Below, in pieces: positions 1 through 7,833 of a stretch of 64,000 nucleotides of DNA (positions are counted from its first letter, which is position 1; each line of letters begins with the position of its first letter). Made by a program: the position numbers and the translations under genes. The stretch comes from Ornithinibacillus xuwenensis. GTDB lineage: Bacteria > Bacillota > Bacilli > Bacillales > Amphibacillaceae. The notes below the pieces were generated by a model. The model made no database searches and was not told the origin of the DNA. It saw nothing but the letters and a program-made list of their open reading frames with translations. Location of the stretch: positions 1-64,000 of the forward strand of contig NZ_JBDIML010000008.1 in NCBI RefSeq assembly GCF_039614845.1. Direction: 5' to 3'.

Positions 1-117
1 GACTTCCCATCACTTCGAGTGAGTAAGATCCCTCAGAGACGATGAGGTTGATAGGTCCGAGGTGGAAGCGTGGTGACACGTGGAGCTGACGGATACTAAT
101 CGATCGAGGACTTAACT
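1..117 (+). rRNA. 23S ribosomal RNA, 3' end (partial)
   Basis: The first bases match the conserved 3' end of bacterial 23S rRNA, including GGATACTAATCGATCGAGGA near positions 90-109. The gene begins upstream of the window. The 5S gene follows about 105 bases later, the usual rRNA operon order. The 3' boundary is approximate. Confidence 0.93.
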
Positions 118-221
118 AACACTTTTTTGAGTCGTTTGTGTTGCTTATTTAGTTTTCAGGGTATAAATCCAATTGAATATTGGAGGTTCTGTTCATTATT
201 TGTTCAGAATAACATCCCTTT

Positions 222-339
222 GTCTGGTGACGATGGCGAAGAGGCCACACCTGTTCCCATACCGAACACAGCAGTTAAGCTCTTCAGCGCCGATGGTAGT
301 TGGGGCATTGCCCCTGCGAGAGTAGGACGTTGCCAGGCA
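222..339 (+). rRNA. 5S ribosomal RNA
   Basis: The segment starts with TCTGGTGACGATGGCGAAGA, holds the conserved CCGAACACAGCAGTTAAGCT core near 262-281, and ends with GCCAGGC, which pairs with the 5' end. Length (about 118 bases) and position after 23S fit. The ends are approximate by one or two bases. Confidence 0.95.
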
Positions 340-455
340 AATTTTTTGTATAAAATTTCAATTACAACATAAACTAAAGTTGTAATTAGGAGTAACCCTA
401 AAATATATGTAGTCTAGACAATGTAGGGTTCAGGTATATAAACAAATACTATTAT

Positions 456-530
456 TCCACAGTAGCTCAGTGGTAGAGCAATCGGCTGTTAACCGATCGG
501 TCGTAGGTTCGAGTCCTACCTGTGGAGCCA
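456..530 (+). tRNA. tRNA-Asn (GTT)
   Basis: Cloverleaf with a TCCACAG/CTGTGGA acceptor stem, the anticodon loop carrying GTT between CGGCT and AACCG, a GGTTCGAGTCC T arm and an encoded CCA. It is the first tRNA after 5S and is probably co-transcribed with the rRNA operon. Confidence 0.96.
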
Positions 531-552
531 TTTTTGCGTTTTACTACAAAAT

Positions 553-625
553 GCTTCCATAGCTCAGTCGGTAGAGCACTACCATGGTAAGGTAGGGGTC
601 AGCGGTTCAAGTCCGCTTGGAAGCT
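553..625 (+). tRNA. tRNA-Thr (GGT)
   Basis: Acceptor stem GCTTCCA/TGGAAGC, anticodon stem CTACC/GGTAG with loop ATGGTAA (anticodon GGT), and T arm GGTTCAAGTCC. No CCA is encoded, so the tail must be added after transcription. Confidence 0.93.
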
Positions 626-646
626 CTCTTTTAAAATTCGATATAT

Positions 647-683
647 AGGCTTTTACTCCTATTAGAGTGGAAGCCTATTTTTA
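647..683 (+). terminator. Terminator of the rRNA-tRNA operon
   Basis: AGGCTTTTACTC pairs with GAGTGGAAGCCT and is followed by ATTTTTA. It lies just after tRNA-Thr with nothing on the plus strand behind it, so it probably ends the rRNA-tRNA transcript. Confidence 0.8.
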
Positions 684-847
684 TGTTTCCTAATTTGCAG
701 CGAACATTATTATTTTCGGAGTTTGACCAAGCTATCAAATGAGTGAATAGCTATTGTTATACCAAGAGTTTTTCTGAAACACTTCCATAATTTTTAACTA
801 CCTTCATTAGTTTAGTGTATTTTAGTATCATGTATAATACTAAGTTT

Positions 848-876
848 AAAGCCCAGCTGTAGGAACAGTTGGGCTT
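848..876 (-). terminator. Hairpin at the end of the CBO0543-like gene
   Basis: AAGCCCAACTGT pairs with ACAGCTGGGCTT around a 4-base loop when read on the minus strand, and the stem overlaps the stop codon of the gene ending at 875. The uridine tract after it is short, so its strength is uncertain. Confidence 0.6.
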
Positions 877-1435
877 ATTTTGATACGCTCAGTTTTTTAA
901 TAAATTTAGTTAGCCAATAGGATAAAAATACAACCCCTAAATCGATGAGGAAAACGTATAATTCATTCATACCTCGATTAAAGTCAACTAATCCCATTAT
1001 TAATTCAAGAGATGCAAATCCAAAGGAAAATAATGCACTAACAAGAATGGTGAACAGGTAAAAGTTTTTGTTGTGATTTAAACAATACTGGTATACAAGC
1101 ATAAAGCCTACAGGAAGAACAGATGACGTTAAACTAAAAGCAAATGGCAACAAAGGAATTAAGAAATATGTATGTACGAATAATGTAGTTGAGCCTAATA
1201 CCGTATCGATGTATGTCCACATCATATGAACAGAAAAACCAAAAAATAATATTTCGAAAACCCTAGTTCTATCGATAGTAACGTATAATATAATTAGTGG
1301 AACAATTAATAATGCCAATACAAACCAGAATTGCCATGAATCGATATTGGAGAATTCTTTCCAATAGGATATCAATGAAGCGTTTTGATCGATACTTTTT
1401 TCATAAATATCATTCAACATTAAGCTTCTATCCAT
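875..1435 (-). CDS. CBO0543-like small integral membrane protein
   Basis: A 186-residue protein with about five hydrophobic segments, starting near residues 37-52. The stretch following the first segment, with a polar D-R turn (VTIDRTRVFEILFFG), then a central P-rich hydrophobic part and a conserved-looking VGFMLVYQY, resembles the CBO0543 family of uncharacterised Bacillales membrane proteins. The start ATG has AGGAGG seven bases upstream. No enzymatic motif is visible. It stands alone, about 300 bases downstream of the ywaF-like gene on the same strand. Function is unknown; the family match is from memory of its pattern. Confidence 0.6.
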   Translation of the reverse strand: MDRSLMLNDIYEKSIDQNASLISYWKEFSNIDSWQFWFVLALLIVPLIILYVTIDRTRVFEILFFGFSVHMMWTYIDTVLGSTTLFVHTYFLIPLLPFAFSLTSSVLPVGFMLVYQYCLNHNKNFYLFTILVSALFSFGFASLELIMGLVDFNRGMNELYVFLIDLGVVFLSYWLTKFIKKLSVSK

Positions 1436-1742
1436 TTATTTTCCTCCTATAGTTTTTTAGAATCAGTTCCTGTATAGTTTGTAACAAACTTAATACTCTA
1501 TACTACTAGTGTGAATCTAATAATAATTTTTAGCTTGAAATGTAAGTTGTTTTTCCTCTTGGAATAGGTTAAAAAACTACATAAAAGCAAAAAAATCCCC
1601 ACTCAGTAGAGTAGAGATTTGAATTTCTGCAAGGCGGCTTCACTTTTTCTTGATACTTGTTTTGTTAACAGAGTTAAATAGTACTAACAATAAGCATAAG
1701 AGTTACATACAAATGCAACTCAGCTTACGTGAAAAAAGTGAT
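1436..1742. other. Intergenic region with two hairpins
   Basis: No gene seen. One hairpin near 1593-1620 pairs AAATC and ACTC with GAGT and GATTT. A second, weaker one near 1691-1731, read on the minus strand, follows the ywaF-like stop codon and may be its terminator, though it lacks a good U tract. Confidence 0.4.
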
Positions 1743-2474
1743 TTATTTAACTTTATGCCATATTCGGCTAAATAATCGAGTGATGCCGTATTGTAGTAAG
1801 AATACGAATAACCCAACTAGACATAGATTTACATAATACCATAGCCCATTACCCAGTAAGTTAAGTGGGGTATTTGCTGAAGGTGCTCTTGCTAAAAACA
1901 AGAAATTAGCATTTGCCAAAGGGTTCATGATAAAGCCTATGATACCGGCATAACATAATAAATAGAGATAAGATTCTAGAGTCTTTTTCAGTGTTAAGGC
2001 AAACGGATTTGCGATAACGAGATAAATGCTAGCCCAAGATAAGAGAACATGATGTAAAAAGAATTGCCAAAATCGAAAATGTGGATAACCGTGATGTAAC
2101 TCCGGTGTAATGATTGCTAAGAAAGATGGTATGATTCCAATAAAAAAGATGATTTGAATTAATTTCTTGTTCCTTGTATAAAGTGTGAGTATGGCGATTA
2201 TTCCAGCTATGCTACATAATTGAAAAGGCAGGAACTCAGCAGGGTTCCACGAACCATTCACAATTCCCCAAGTTTGGTAGCTTAGCTCAGAAAGAATGAG
2301 ACTGCTAAATAATCCCCAGCGTAATATCGTGTTTAATAATGACTTATTTCTTAATTTAGTTGAATAGATTACTAGAAATAATAAACCAATTATGTAGATG
2401 AAGATAATAACAAGATGATACTTTCCGAACACGTTAAATGGTTCTACAATGTTACTTCCAAACCAATCATTCAT
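1743..2474 (-). CDS. ywaF: YwaF family (TIGR02206) integral membrane protein
   Basis: About 243 residues with six to seven membrane segments. The W-x(3)-G-x-W-x(5)-P-x(2)-LC pattern (NGSWNPAEFLPFQLCS) and the later H-H (ITPELHHGYPHFRFWQFF) are characteristic of the YwaF/TIGR02206 family, whose biochemical role is unknown. The longer reading frame starts at 2498, but its first codons overlap a GCGGGGGG ribosome binding site; the ATG at 2474 is correctly spaced. It lies downstream of fabI on the same strand, separated by a terminator. Confidence 0.75.
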   Translation of the reverse strand: MNDWFGSNIVEPFNVFGKYHLVIIFIYIIGLLFLVIYSTKLRNKSLLNTILRWGLFSSLILSELSYQTWGIVNGSWNPAEFLPFQLCSIAGIIAILTLYTRNKKLIQIIFFIGIIPSFLAIITPELHHGYPHFRFWQFFLHHVLLSWASIYLVIANPFALTLKKTLESYLYLLCYAGIIGFIMNPLANANFLFLARAPSANTPLNLLGNGLWYYVNLCLVGLFVFLLQYGITRLFSRIWHKVK

Positions 2475-2500
2475 GTGTATCCCCCCGCAGGAATTCAATA

Positions 2501-2540
2501 GAGTAAAAGGACGCTTACTATTACTAGCAAGCGCCTAAAA
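2501..2540 (-). terminator. fabI terminator
   Basis: On the minus strand GGCGCTTGCTA pairs with TAGTAAGCGTCC around GTAA and is followed by TTTTACTC. It lies 18 bases beyond the fabI stop codon. Confidence 0.8.
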
Positions 2541-2558
2541 TGACAATTATACTATTCA

Positions 2559-3335
2559 TCAACCACCCATTATATGGTAGCCAGAATCAACATGTAAAAC
2601 TTCTCCTGTTACACCTCTTGAAAGATCACTTAAAAAGAATAGTGTTGCATCTCCAACTTGATCTTGATCAACATTTCGACGTAATGGAGCTTTCTCTTCC
2701 ACAATTCCCATTTTCTCATTAAAGCCAGATACACCTTTAGCCGCTAGCGTGCGAATAGGGCCTGCTGACACGGCATTTACGCGAATGCCATGCTTTCCTA
2801 CATCTTCTGCTAAATACCTTACACTAGCTTCTAATGATGCTTTGGCAACACCCATTACATTGTAGTTTGGTATTACTCGTTCAGCTCCAAGATAAGTTTG
2901 GGTAACGATGCATCCGCCCTCCGTCATTAACGGTTTTGCGGCTTTCGTTACAGCAACTAGAGAAAATGCACTAATATTTTGCGCCAATAGAAAACCATCT
3001 CGGGATGTATCAGCAAACTCACCTTTTAGATCGTCACGATCTGCAAATGCAACAGCATGTACTAGTCCGTGAATTACACCGACTTTTTCTTTTATTTCAT
3101 GAAAAGCTTTTGTAATACTTTCATCATCAGCAACATCGCAAGATACAATGAGTTTCGCTTCAATATTATTCTGATCTAATAATTTCACTAACTTGTTATA
3201 GGATCTTTCTTGTCTATTCGTAAAAATCATATTCGCGCCAGCATTGTGTAATGATTTTGTTATTCCCCAAGCAATACTTCGCTCATTTGCAACACCCATT
3301 ACAACAATATTTTTATTTTTTAATAGTTCCGTCAT
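2559..3335 (-). CDS. fabI: Enoyl-[acyl-carrier-protein] reductase (NADH), FabI
   Basis: A 258-residue short-chain dehydrogenase-fold enzyme that performs the last reduction of each fatty-acid elongation cycle. The signature Y-x9-Y-x6-K is present as Tyr148, Tyr158 and Lys165 (TYLGAERVIPNYNVMGVAKA). The N-terminal cofactor loop reads GVANERSIAWGI, the FabI form of the glycine-rich motif. The length matches Bacillus FabI. The start codon has GGAGGT upstream. A FapR-like palindrome lies about 30 bases before the start, so malonyl-CoA-responsive control is likely. The gene is monocistronic. Confidence 0.96.
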   Translation of the reverse strand: MTELLKNKNIVVMGVANERSIAWGITKSLHNAGANMIFTNRQERSYNKLVKLLDQNNIEAKLIVSCDVADDESITKAFHEIKEKVGVIHGLVHAVAFADRDDLKGEFADTSRDGFLLAQNISAFSLVAVTKAAKPLMTEGGCIVTQTYLGAERVIPNYNVMGVAKASLEASVRYLAEDVGKHGIRVNAVSAGPIRTLAAKGVSGFNEKMGIVEEKAPLRRNVDQDQVGDATLFFLSDLSRGVTGEVLHVDSGYHIMGG

Positions 3336-3362
3336 TTTGAACCTCCATTTTATGATTAACTA

Positions 3363-3379
3363 TTAGTACCTTATTCTAA
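3363..3379 (-). promoter_or_regulatory. FapR-like operator of fabI
   Basis: TTAGTACCTTATTCTAA closely resembles the FapR consensus palindrome (TTAGTACCTGATACTAA) known from B. subtilis fatty-acid genes. It sits between the fabI ribosome binding site and the presumed promoter, as expected for a repressor site. Confidence 0.75.
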
Positions 3380-3507
3380 TTTATCATTTTTTAAACTAAA
3401 AACCAATTTTTTTCAATAAATTTATTAATCTTTGGGCATTGATAACCTTATGAGGACGGGATTTTATAGGCTGCAATAAAATTTTTAAAAAAAATATCGA
3501 TTTTCTC

Positions 3508-3536
3508 TTTACAAAGGGTTTAAATCTGTATATAAT
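3508..3536 (+). promoter_or_regulatory. SigA promoter of the tRNA array
   Basis: TTTACA (3508-3513), a 17-base spacer, and a perfect TATAAT (3531-3536), 45 bases before tRNA-Glu. No other promoter for the tRNA array is evident. Confidence 0.75.
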
Positions 3537-3580
3537 AAAATTCGTTGACTGCAAGACAAGTTATTAATTCCTAGTTTATT

Positions 3581-3655
3581 GGCCCGTTGGTCAAGCGGTT
3601 AAGACACCGCCCTTTCACGGCGGTAACACGGGTTCGAATCCCGTACGGGTCACCA
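3581..3655 (+). tRNA. tRNA-Glu (TTC)
   Basis: GGCCCGT/ACGGGTC acceptor stem with one G-U pair, CCGCC-CTTTCAC-GGCGG anticodon arm (TTC), GGTTCGAATCC T arm, encoded CCA. First gene of a six-tRNA array. Confidence 0.95.
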
Positions 3656-3658
3656 TAT

Positions 3659-3734
3659 GGAGGATTAGCTCAGCTGGGAGAGCACCTGCCTTACAAGCAG
3701 GGGGTCACAGGTTCGAGCCCTGTATCCTCCACCA
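3659..3734 (+). tRNA. tRNA-Val (TAC)
   Basis: GGAGGAT/ATCCTCC acceptor, CCTGC-CTTACAA-GCAGG anticodon arm (TAC), GGTTCGAGCCC T arm, encoded CCA. Starts three bases after tRNA-Glu. Confidence 0.96.
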
Positions 3735-3741
3735 TTACCAT

Positions 3742-3817
<76 letters not shown>

Positions 3818-3858
3818 TTTTTATGTATAAAATACAAGAAAATAACTACACTAAATAC

Positions 3859-3942
3859 GGAGGGGTAGCGAAGTGGCTAAACGCGGCGGACTGTAAATCC
3901 GCTCCCTCGGGTTCGGCAGTTCGAATCTGCCCCCCTCCACCA
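3859..3942 (+). tRNA. tRNA-Tyr (GTA)
   Basis: A class II tRNA with a long variable arm (CTCCCTCGGGTTCGGC). Acceptor GGAGGGG/CCCCTCC, anticodon loop ACTGTAAA (GTA), encoded CCA. Length 84 fits Tyr. Confidence 0.95.
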
Positions 3943-3952
3943 TTTAGATTAT

Positions 3953-4024
3953 TGGGCTATAGCCAAGCGGTAAGGCAACGGGTTTTGGTCCCGTGATTCC
4001 CAGGTTCGAATCCTGGTAGCCCAG
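3953..4024 (+). tRNA. tRNA-Gln (TTG)
   Basis: TGGGCTA/TAGCCCA acceptor, ACGGG-TTTTGGT-CCCGT anticodon arm (TTG), GGTTCGAATCC T arm. No encoded CCA; a T-rich stretch follows directly. Confidence 0.95.
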
Positions 4025-4063
4025 CTTTTTTTATTTTTACGAGATGTTTTATACATATTTTTT

Positions 4064-4089
4064 GAGCCATTAGCTCAGTCGGTAGAGCA
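4064..4089 (+). pseudogene. Duplicated 5' third of tRNA-Lys
   Basis: These 26 bases are identical to the 5' end of the intact tRNA-Lys at 4293-4318 (acceptor strand and D arm) and then diverge abruptly. No anticodon arm or T arm follows in the next 200 bases, so no tRNA can form. The two copies flank 203 bases of unrelated sequence. Confidence 0.85.
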
Positions 4090-4292
4090 AACCGCTAGCA
4101 TCTTTGAATCTTCTACTATGTGCAGGTTTGCGAGGAGTGCTACTTCACTGAATGATCTTGCAACACGACGAGCATCTTTGGAGAATTACTTCTACCGAAT
4201 ACACCACGGGTAACCCCGAACCATTCAATTTTATGAATTTTCTGGAAGCTGCTGGTGTCATGTAAACAATATTGATTTTTGAATCATTTCAC
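4090..4292. other. Unassigned spacer between two tRNA-Lys 5' repeats
   Basis: About 203 bases with no open frame of note and no tRNA features. Two imperfect copies of GCATCTTTG followed by CTTCTAC occur near 4098-4116 and 4171-4195. It could be a footprint of a lost element or of recombination between tRNA genes; nothing identifies the source. Confidence 0.5.
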
Positions 4293-4365
4293 GAGCCATT
4301 AGCTCAGTCGGTAGAGCATCTGACTTTTAATCAGAGGGTCGAAGGTTCGAATCCTTCATGGCTCA
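4293..4365 (+). tRNA. tRNA-Lys (TTT)
   Basis: GAGCCAT/ATGGCTC acceptor, CTGA-CTTTTAA-TCAG anticodon arm (TTT), GGTTCGAATCC T arm. CCA is not encoded. Its 5' 26 bases are repeated at 4064-4089. Confidence 0.95.
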
Positions 4366-4384
4366 TCAATAAAATAGCGCAAAT

Positions 4385-4422
4385 AAAAACAAGGTTGTTA
4401 TGTGTAGCAACCTTGTTTTTAT
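4385..4422 (+). terminator. Terminator of the tRNA array
   Basis: AAAACAAGGTTG pairs with CAACCTTGTTTT, followed by T-rich sequence, 20 bases after tRNA-Lys. Confidence 0.85.
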
Positions 4423-4545
4423 TTGCATTTTAAACGTTTTTTTAACATAATAGATAGAGTAATTCTTTTTATAATAGGAAGAATTTAGCGCTATAAATAA
4501 TAATAACTTTTACTTATAAATAGATAATATAAAGGGATGGTTGGT

Positions 4546-5835
4546 ATGAGATCTTCTAGGATTCCTGGTTTTTATAAGAAATCAGTTGAAGAAAGAAAAG
4601 CGTTATTAAGTCAGACACTTGATCTATCAGCAGAAGATATAAAAGCATTGGATTCAGATGGTGTATTACCAGTCGAAACCGCTGATAAAATGATTGAGAA
4701 TGTTGTCGGGACTTTTCAACTTCCTTTAGGATTAGGATTGAACTTTTTAATTAACGGGAAAGAATATATCATACCTATGGCAATTGAAGAACCATCCGTT
4801 GTAGCTTCTGCTAGTCATATTGCAAAGATAGTACGTGATGCTGGGGGATTTACTACAGAAGCATCAGAAAGAATTATGATTGGCCAAATCCAAGTTGTCG
4901 GGTGTGCTGATTACGCAGTAGCTAAACAGGCATTATTAGAAGCGAAGCAGGATTTAATTGATGCAGCAAATGCAGCTTATCCAAGTATTGTGGCTAGAGG
5001 TGGCGGTTCACAGGACCTGGATGTTCGAATATTAAACGATTCCCCGAATTCTGATTACGGAAAGATGCTTGTATTACATTTATATATCGATACTTGTGAT
5101 GCAATGGGGGCAAACATTGTTAATACAATGGTTGAATCCTTAGCACCAACGGTGGAAAAGTTGACCTCTGGAAAAGTTTACTTACGTATACTATCTAATC
5201 TCGCTGATCGTTGTGTCGCTCGGGCTAAATGTGTAATCCCCCCTAAATTATTGGTTACTGGCGAATATTCTGGTGAAGAGGTTAGAGATGGCGTGGTTCA
5301 TGCCTTTGAATTCGCAGATTCTGATCCTTATCGTGCTGTTACCCATAATAAAGGAATCATGAATGGAATCGACCCTGTAGTAATTGCAACAGGAAATGAT
5401 TGGCGAGCTGTGGAAGCTGGAGCACATGCATATGCAGCTCGTTATGGAAGCTATCGCTCCATGACAAAATGGTATGTAGATGCGGAAGGTAATCTCGTTG
5501 GAGAATTAGAGTTACCAATGTCAATTGGTACTGTAGGCGGAGCCATCCGAGTACATCCAGTTTCACAACTAGCGCATAAGATATTACATGTAGAATCAGC
5601 TTCAGAGCTTGCACAAGTAATTGTTTCTGTAGGTTTAGCACAAAACCTTGGTGCTTTAAAGGCACTCGTGACAGATGGCATTCAAAAAGGCCATATGGCA
5701 TTGCATTCACGTTCTGTTGCTATAGCTGCAGGCGCAACTGGGGAGATGATTGATATTATAGCTGAACAATTAGTGAAAGAAAAAGAAATCCGTGTAGGTA
5801 AAGCTAAAGAATTGGTGGAACAATATACAAAATGA
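4546..5835 (+). CDS. mvaA: Hydroxymethylglutaryl-CoA reductase, class II
   Basis: A 429-residue enzyme reducing HMG-CoA to mevalonate, the committed step of the mevalonate pathway. Visible family motifs are ENVVGTFQLPLGLGLNF, the catalytic Glu in EEPSVVAS, DAMGANIVNT, the catalytic Lys in HNKGIMNGIDP, and the catalytic His near the C-terminus in GHMALHS. Length and motifs match class II bacterial enzymes. An ATG at 4537 directly abuts AAAGGG, so the ATG at 4546, nine bases downstream, is the better start. It leads a four-gene operon and overlaps the mevalonate kinase gene by four bases (ATGA). Confidence 0.96.
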   Translation: MRSSRIPGFYKKSVEERKALLSQTLDLSAEDIKALDSDGVLPVETADKMIENVVGTFQLPLGLGLNFLINGKEYIIPMAIEEPSVVASASHIAKIVRDAGGFTTEASERIMIGQIQVVGCADYAVAKQALLEAKQDLIDAANAAYPSIVARGGGSQDLDVRILNDSPNSDYGKMLVLHLYIDTCDAMGANIVNTMVESLAPTVEKLTSGKVYLRILSNLADRCVARAKCVIPPKLLVTGEYSGEEVRDGVVHAFEFADSDPYRAVTHNKGIMNGIDPVVIATGNDWRAVEAGAHAYAARYGSYRSMTKWYVDAEGNLVGELELPMSIGTVGGAIRVHPVSQLAHKILHVESASELAQVIVSVGLAQNLGALKALVTDGIQKGHMALHSRSVAIAAGATGEMIDIIAEQLVKEKEIRVGKAKELVEQYTK

Positions 5836-6812
5836 GTGCAGAAAAGGTAACCATAACAGATAATTATATAACGACTGAAAAAACCGGAATCGGAGTTGCG
5901 CATAGTAAACTAATATTGATTGGCGAGCATGCAGTTGTACACGGGCAACCTGCAATAGCAATTCCCTTTCCTTTGGTAGGTGTAGAATCGGTAATTGAGC
6001 ATCGAACTGGACCTATTAAGTTTGATAGCACTTTTTACCAAGGTACGATGGATTCTGCCCCCTTGGCGTTAGAAGGAATCGTCAATAGTATTCATTCTAC
6101 GCTAAGCTATCTAGGTCTTCCTAAAAGGGATATGATTATACGAGTTAAATCGTCCATACCTCCTGGAAAAGGACTGGGATCAAGTGCTTCGGTTGCGATT
6201 GCAATTATAAGGTCTCTCTTTGCATATGCAGAAGTGGAATATTCAGAGAAAGAATTATTAAAATTTGCCAATATAGCTGAAAAATTTGCTCATGGATCAC
6301 CAAGTGGAATTGATACATTGACAATTACTTCCGAATCGCCAGTTTGGTTTGAGAAGGAACATCCAATAAGCTTTATAAGACCGAATGAAGACTTTCATTT
6401 CATTGTGGCTGATTCCGGTCGAATTGGTGATACTCGATCAGCGGTTGAATCTGTTGCTCATTTATTAAAGAAGGCTCCGAAAAAAATACAAGCAAAAATC
6501 GAAAGAATTGGTGAGCTTACACATCTTGTTAAACATGCATTGGAAAAAGCGGGAAAGAACTTATTGGGGCAAATGCTAAATGAGGCTCAAAAGGAATTAG
6601 CTGCTCTTGGTGTAAGTGATGACGGTTTAGATCGATTGATTAATTTTGCTCGAAAAGAAGGAGCACTCGGTGCGAAGTTAACAGGTGGCGGTAATGGTGG
6701 CTGTATTATTGCCTTAGCCAAAAATGAGATACACTCAAGACAACTCGCTGAGAAGTTAAAAGAGTTCGGTGCACATGCTGTTTGGCCATTTGTGCTAAGA
6801 AAGCAGGATTAA
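5832..6812 (+). CDS. mvk: Mevalonate kinase
   Basis: A 326-residue GHMP-family kinase that phosphorylates mevalonate with ATP. The GHMP motifs are all visible: KLILIGEHAVVHG near residue 26, the ATP-binding PPGKGLGSSASVA near 111, HGSPSGIDT near 155, and the C-terminal KLTGGGNGGC near 280. The start ATG overlaps the mvaA stop (ATGA), implying translational coupling. It is separated from the following decarboxylase gene by about 28 bases. Of the two kinases in this operon, this one has the mevalonate-kinase HGSPSGIDT pattern; the assignment of which kinase is which is firm but by eye. Confidence 0.94.
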   Translation: MSAEKVTITDNYITTEKTGIGVAHSKLILIGEHAVVHGQPAIAIPFPLVGVESVIEHRTGPIKFDSTFYQGTMDSAPLALEGIVNSIHSTLSYLGLPKRDMIIRVKSSIPPGKGLGSSASVAIAIIRSLFAYAEVEYSEKELLKFANIAEKFAHGSPSGIDTLTITSESPVWFEKEHPISFIRPNEDFHFIVADSGRIGDTRSAVESVAHLLKKAPKKIQAKIERIGELTHLVKHALEKAGKNLLGQMLNEAQKELAALGVSDDGLDRLINFARKEGALGAKLTGGGNGGCIIALAKNEIHSRQLAEKLKEFGAHAVWPFVLRKQD

Positions 6813-6840
6813 TAAACAGTATGTGAAAAGGGGAACCATA

Positions 6841-7833
6841 ATGAAAGCAATAGCAAAGGCACATACAAATATTGCATTAATAAAATATTGGGGAAAACGG
6901 AATGAAGCGTTGATTCTCCCAACCAATAACAGTCTATCGTTAACATTAGATGGATTTTACACCTCTACTCGAGTCGTGTTTAAAGAAGATTTACAAAAGG
7001 ATACCTTCTTATTAAATGGCACGCGTATTGAAGGGGAACAATATAATCGAGTTACGCAATTTCTTGATTTAGTTCGTAATCTAGCACAGAAGAATATCTA
7101 CGCAGAGGTTGAGTCTATCAATGCGGTCCCAACAGCTGCAGGATTTGCTTCCTCGGCCTCTGGTTTTGCTGCACTTGCTGCTGCTTCCAGCAAGGCAATT
7201 GGATTAGAGTTATCGGATTCAGAACTATCTCGCCTTACTCGCCAGGGCTCTGGGTCAGCATGTCGCTCGATATTCGGTGGGTTTGCAGAATGGCAGCAAG
7301 GGGAAAAAGCGGATGGTTCAGATTCATATGCTGTCCCGATTGCCCCGCAAAACCACTGGGATCTTCGCGTTGCTGCAGTTGTTCTCTCGGCAAAAATGAA
7401 AAAAGTATCCAGTAGGGCAGGGATGAAGAGAACGGTAGAGACTTCTCCCTTTTTTAAAGGCTGGATTGAAAGTATTCCTAGTGAGATTGACGCAATTAAA
7501 CAAGGTATTTTAGATCGCGACTTTGAAAAGGTAGGAGAAATTGCCGAAGCAAACTGCCTAAAGATGCATGCAACAACCTTAGGTGCTAACCCTCCTTTTA
7601 CGTATTGGTTAGATTCGACTATGTCGGTTATGCAATCTGTTCAGGCATTAAGAGCATCTGGTATTCCTGCCTACTTCACAATTGATGCTGGACCAAATGT
7701 GAAGGTTCTTTATCTTCCTGAACATGAAGAAGAAGTTCAACAAACACTTCGAAGTATACCGGGAGTGGATGATGTAAAATTGAGCTGTGCAGGGCAAGGT
7801 ATAACCTATTTAGGGGATGACGAATTTGTCTAA
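6841..7833 (+). CDS. mvaD: Diphosphomevalonate decarboxylase
   Basis: A 330-residue GHMP-fold enzyme that converts mevalonate 5-diphosphate to isopentenyl diphosphate. Diagnostic motifs are the N-terminal AHTNIALIKYWGKRNEALILP, the ATP loop PTAAGFASSASGFAALA, SGSACRSIFGG and the catalytic-region IDAGPNVKVL. A longer GTG-initiated frame from 6823 would run through the AAAGGGGA ribosome binding site, so ATG 6841 is chosen. The 3' end overlaps the start of the phosphomevalonate kinase gene. Confidence 0.95.
   Translation: MKAIAKAHTNIALIKYWGKRNEALILPTNNSLSLTLDGFYTSTRVVFKEDLQKDTFLLNGTRIEGEQYNRVTQFLDLVRNLAQKNIYAEVESINAVPTAAGFASSASGFAALAAASSKAIGLELSDSELSRLTRQGSGSACRSIFGGFAEWQQGEKADGSDSYAVPIAPQNHWDLRVAAVVLSAKMKKVSSRAGMKRTVETSPFFKGWIESIPSEIDAIKQGILDRDFEKVGEIAEANCLKMHATTLGANPPFTYWLDSTMSVMQSVQALRASGIPAYFTIDAGPNVKVLYLPEHEEEVQQTLRSIPGVDDVKLSCAGQGITYLGDDEFV

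Noticed and set aside
127..372. 81-codon open frame over the 23S-5S spacer and 5S gene
   Set aside because: It runs through the 5S rRNA sequence, has no ribosome binding site and reads as non-protein sequence.
5357..5961. Several antisense frames opposite mvaA and mevalonate kinase
   Set aside because: They lie within well-supported genes on the opposite strand, overlap each other and have no ribosome binding sites.
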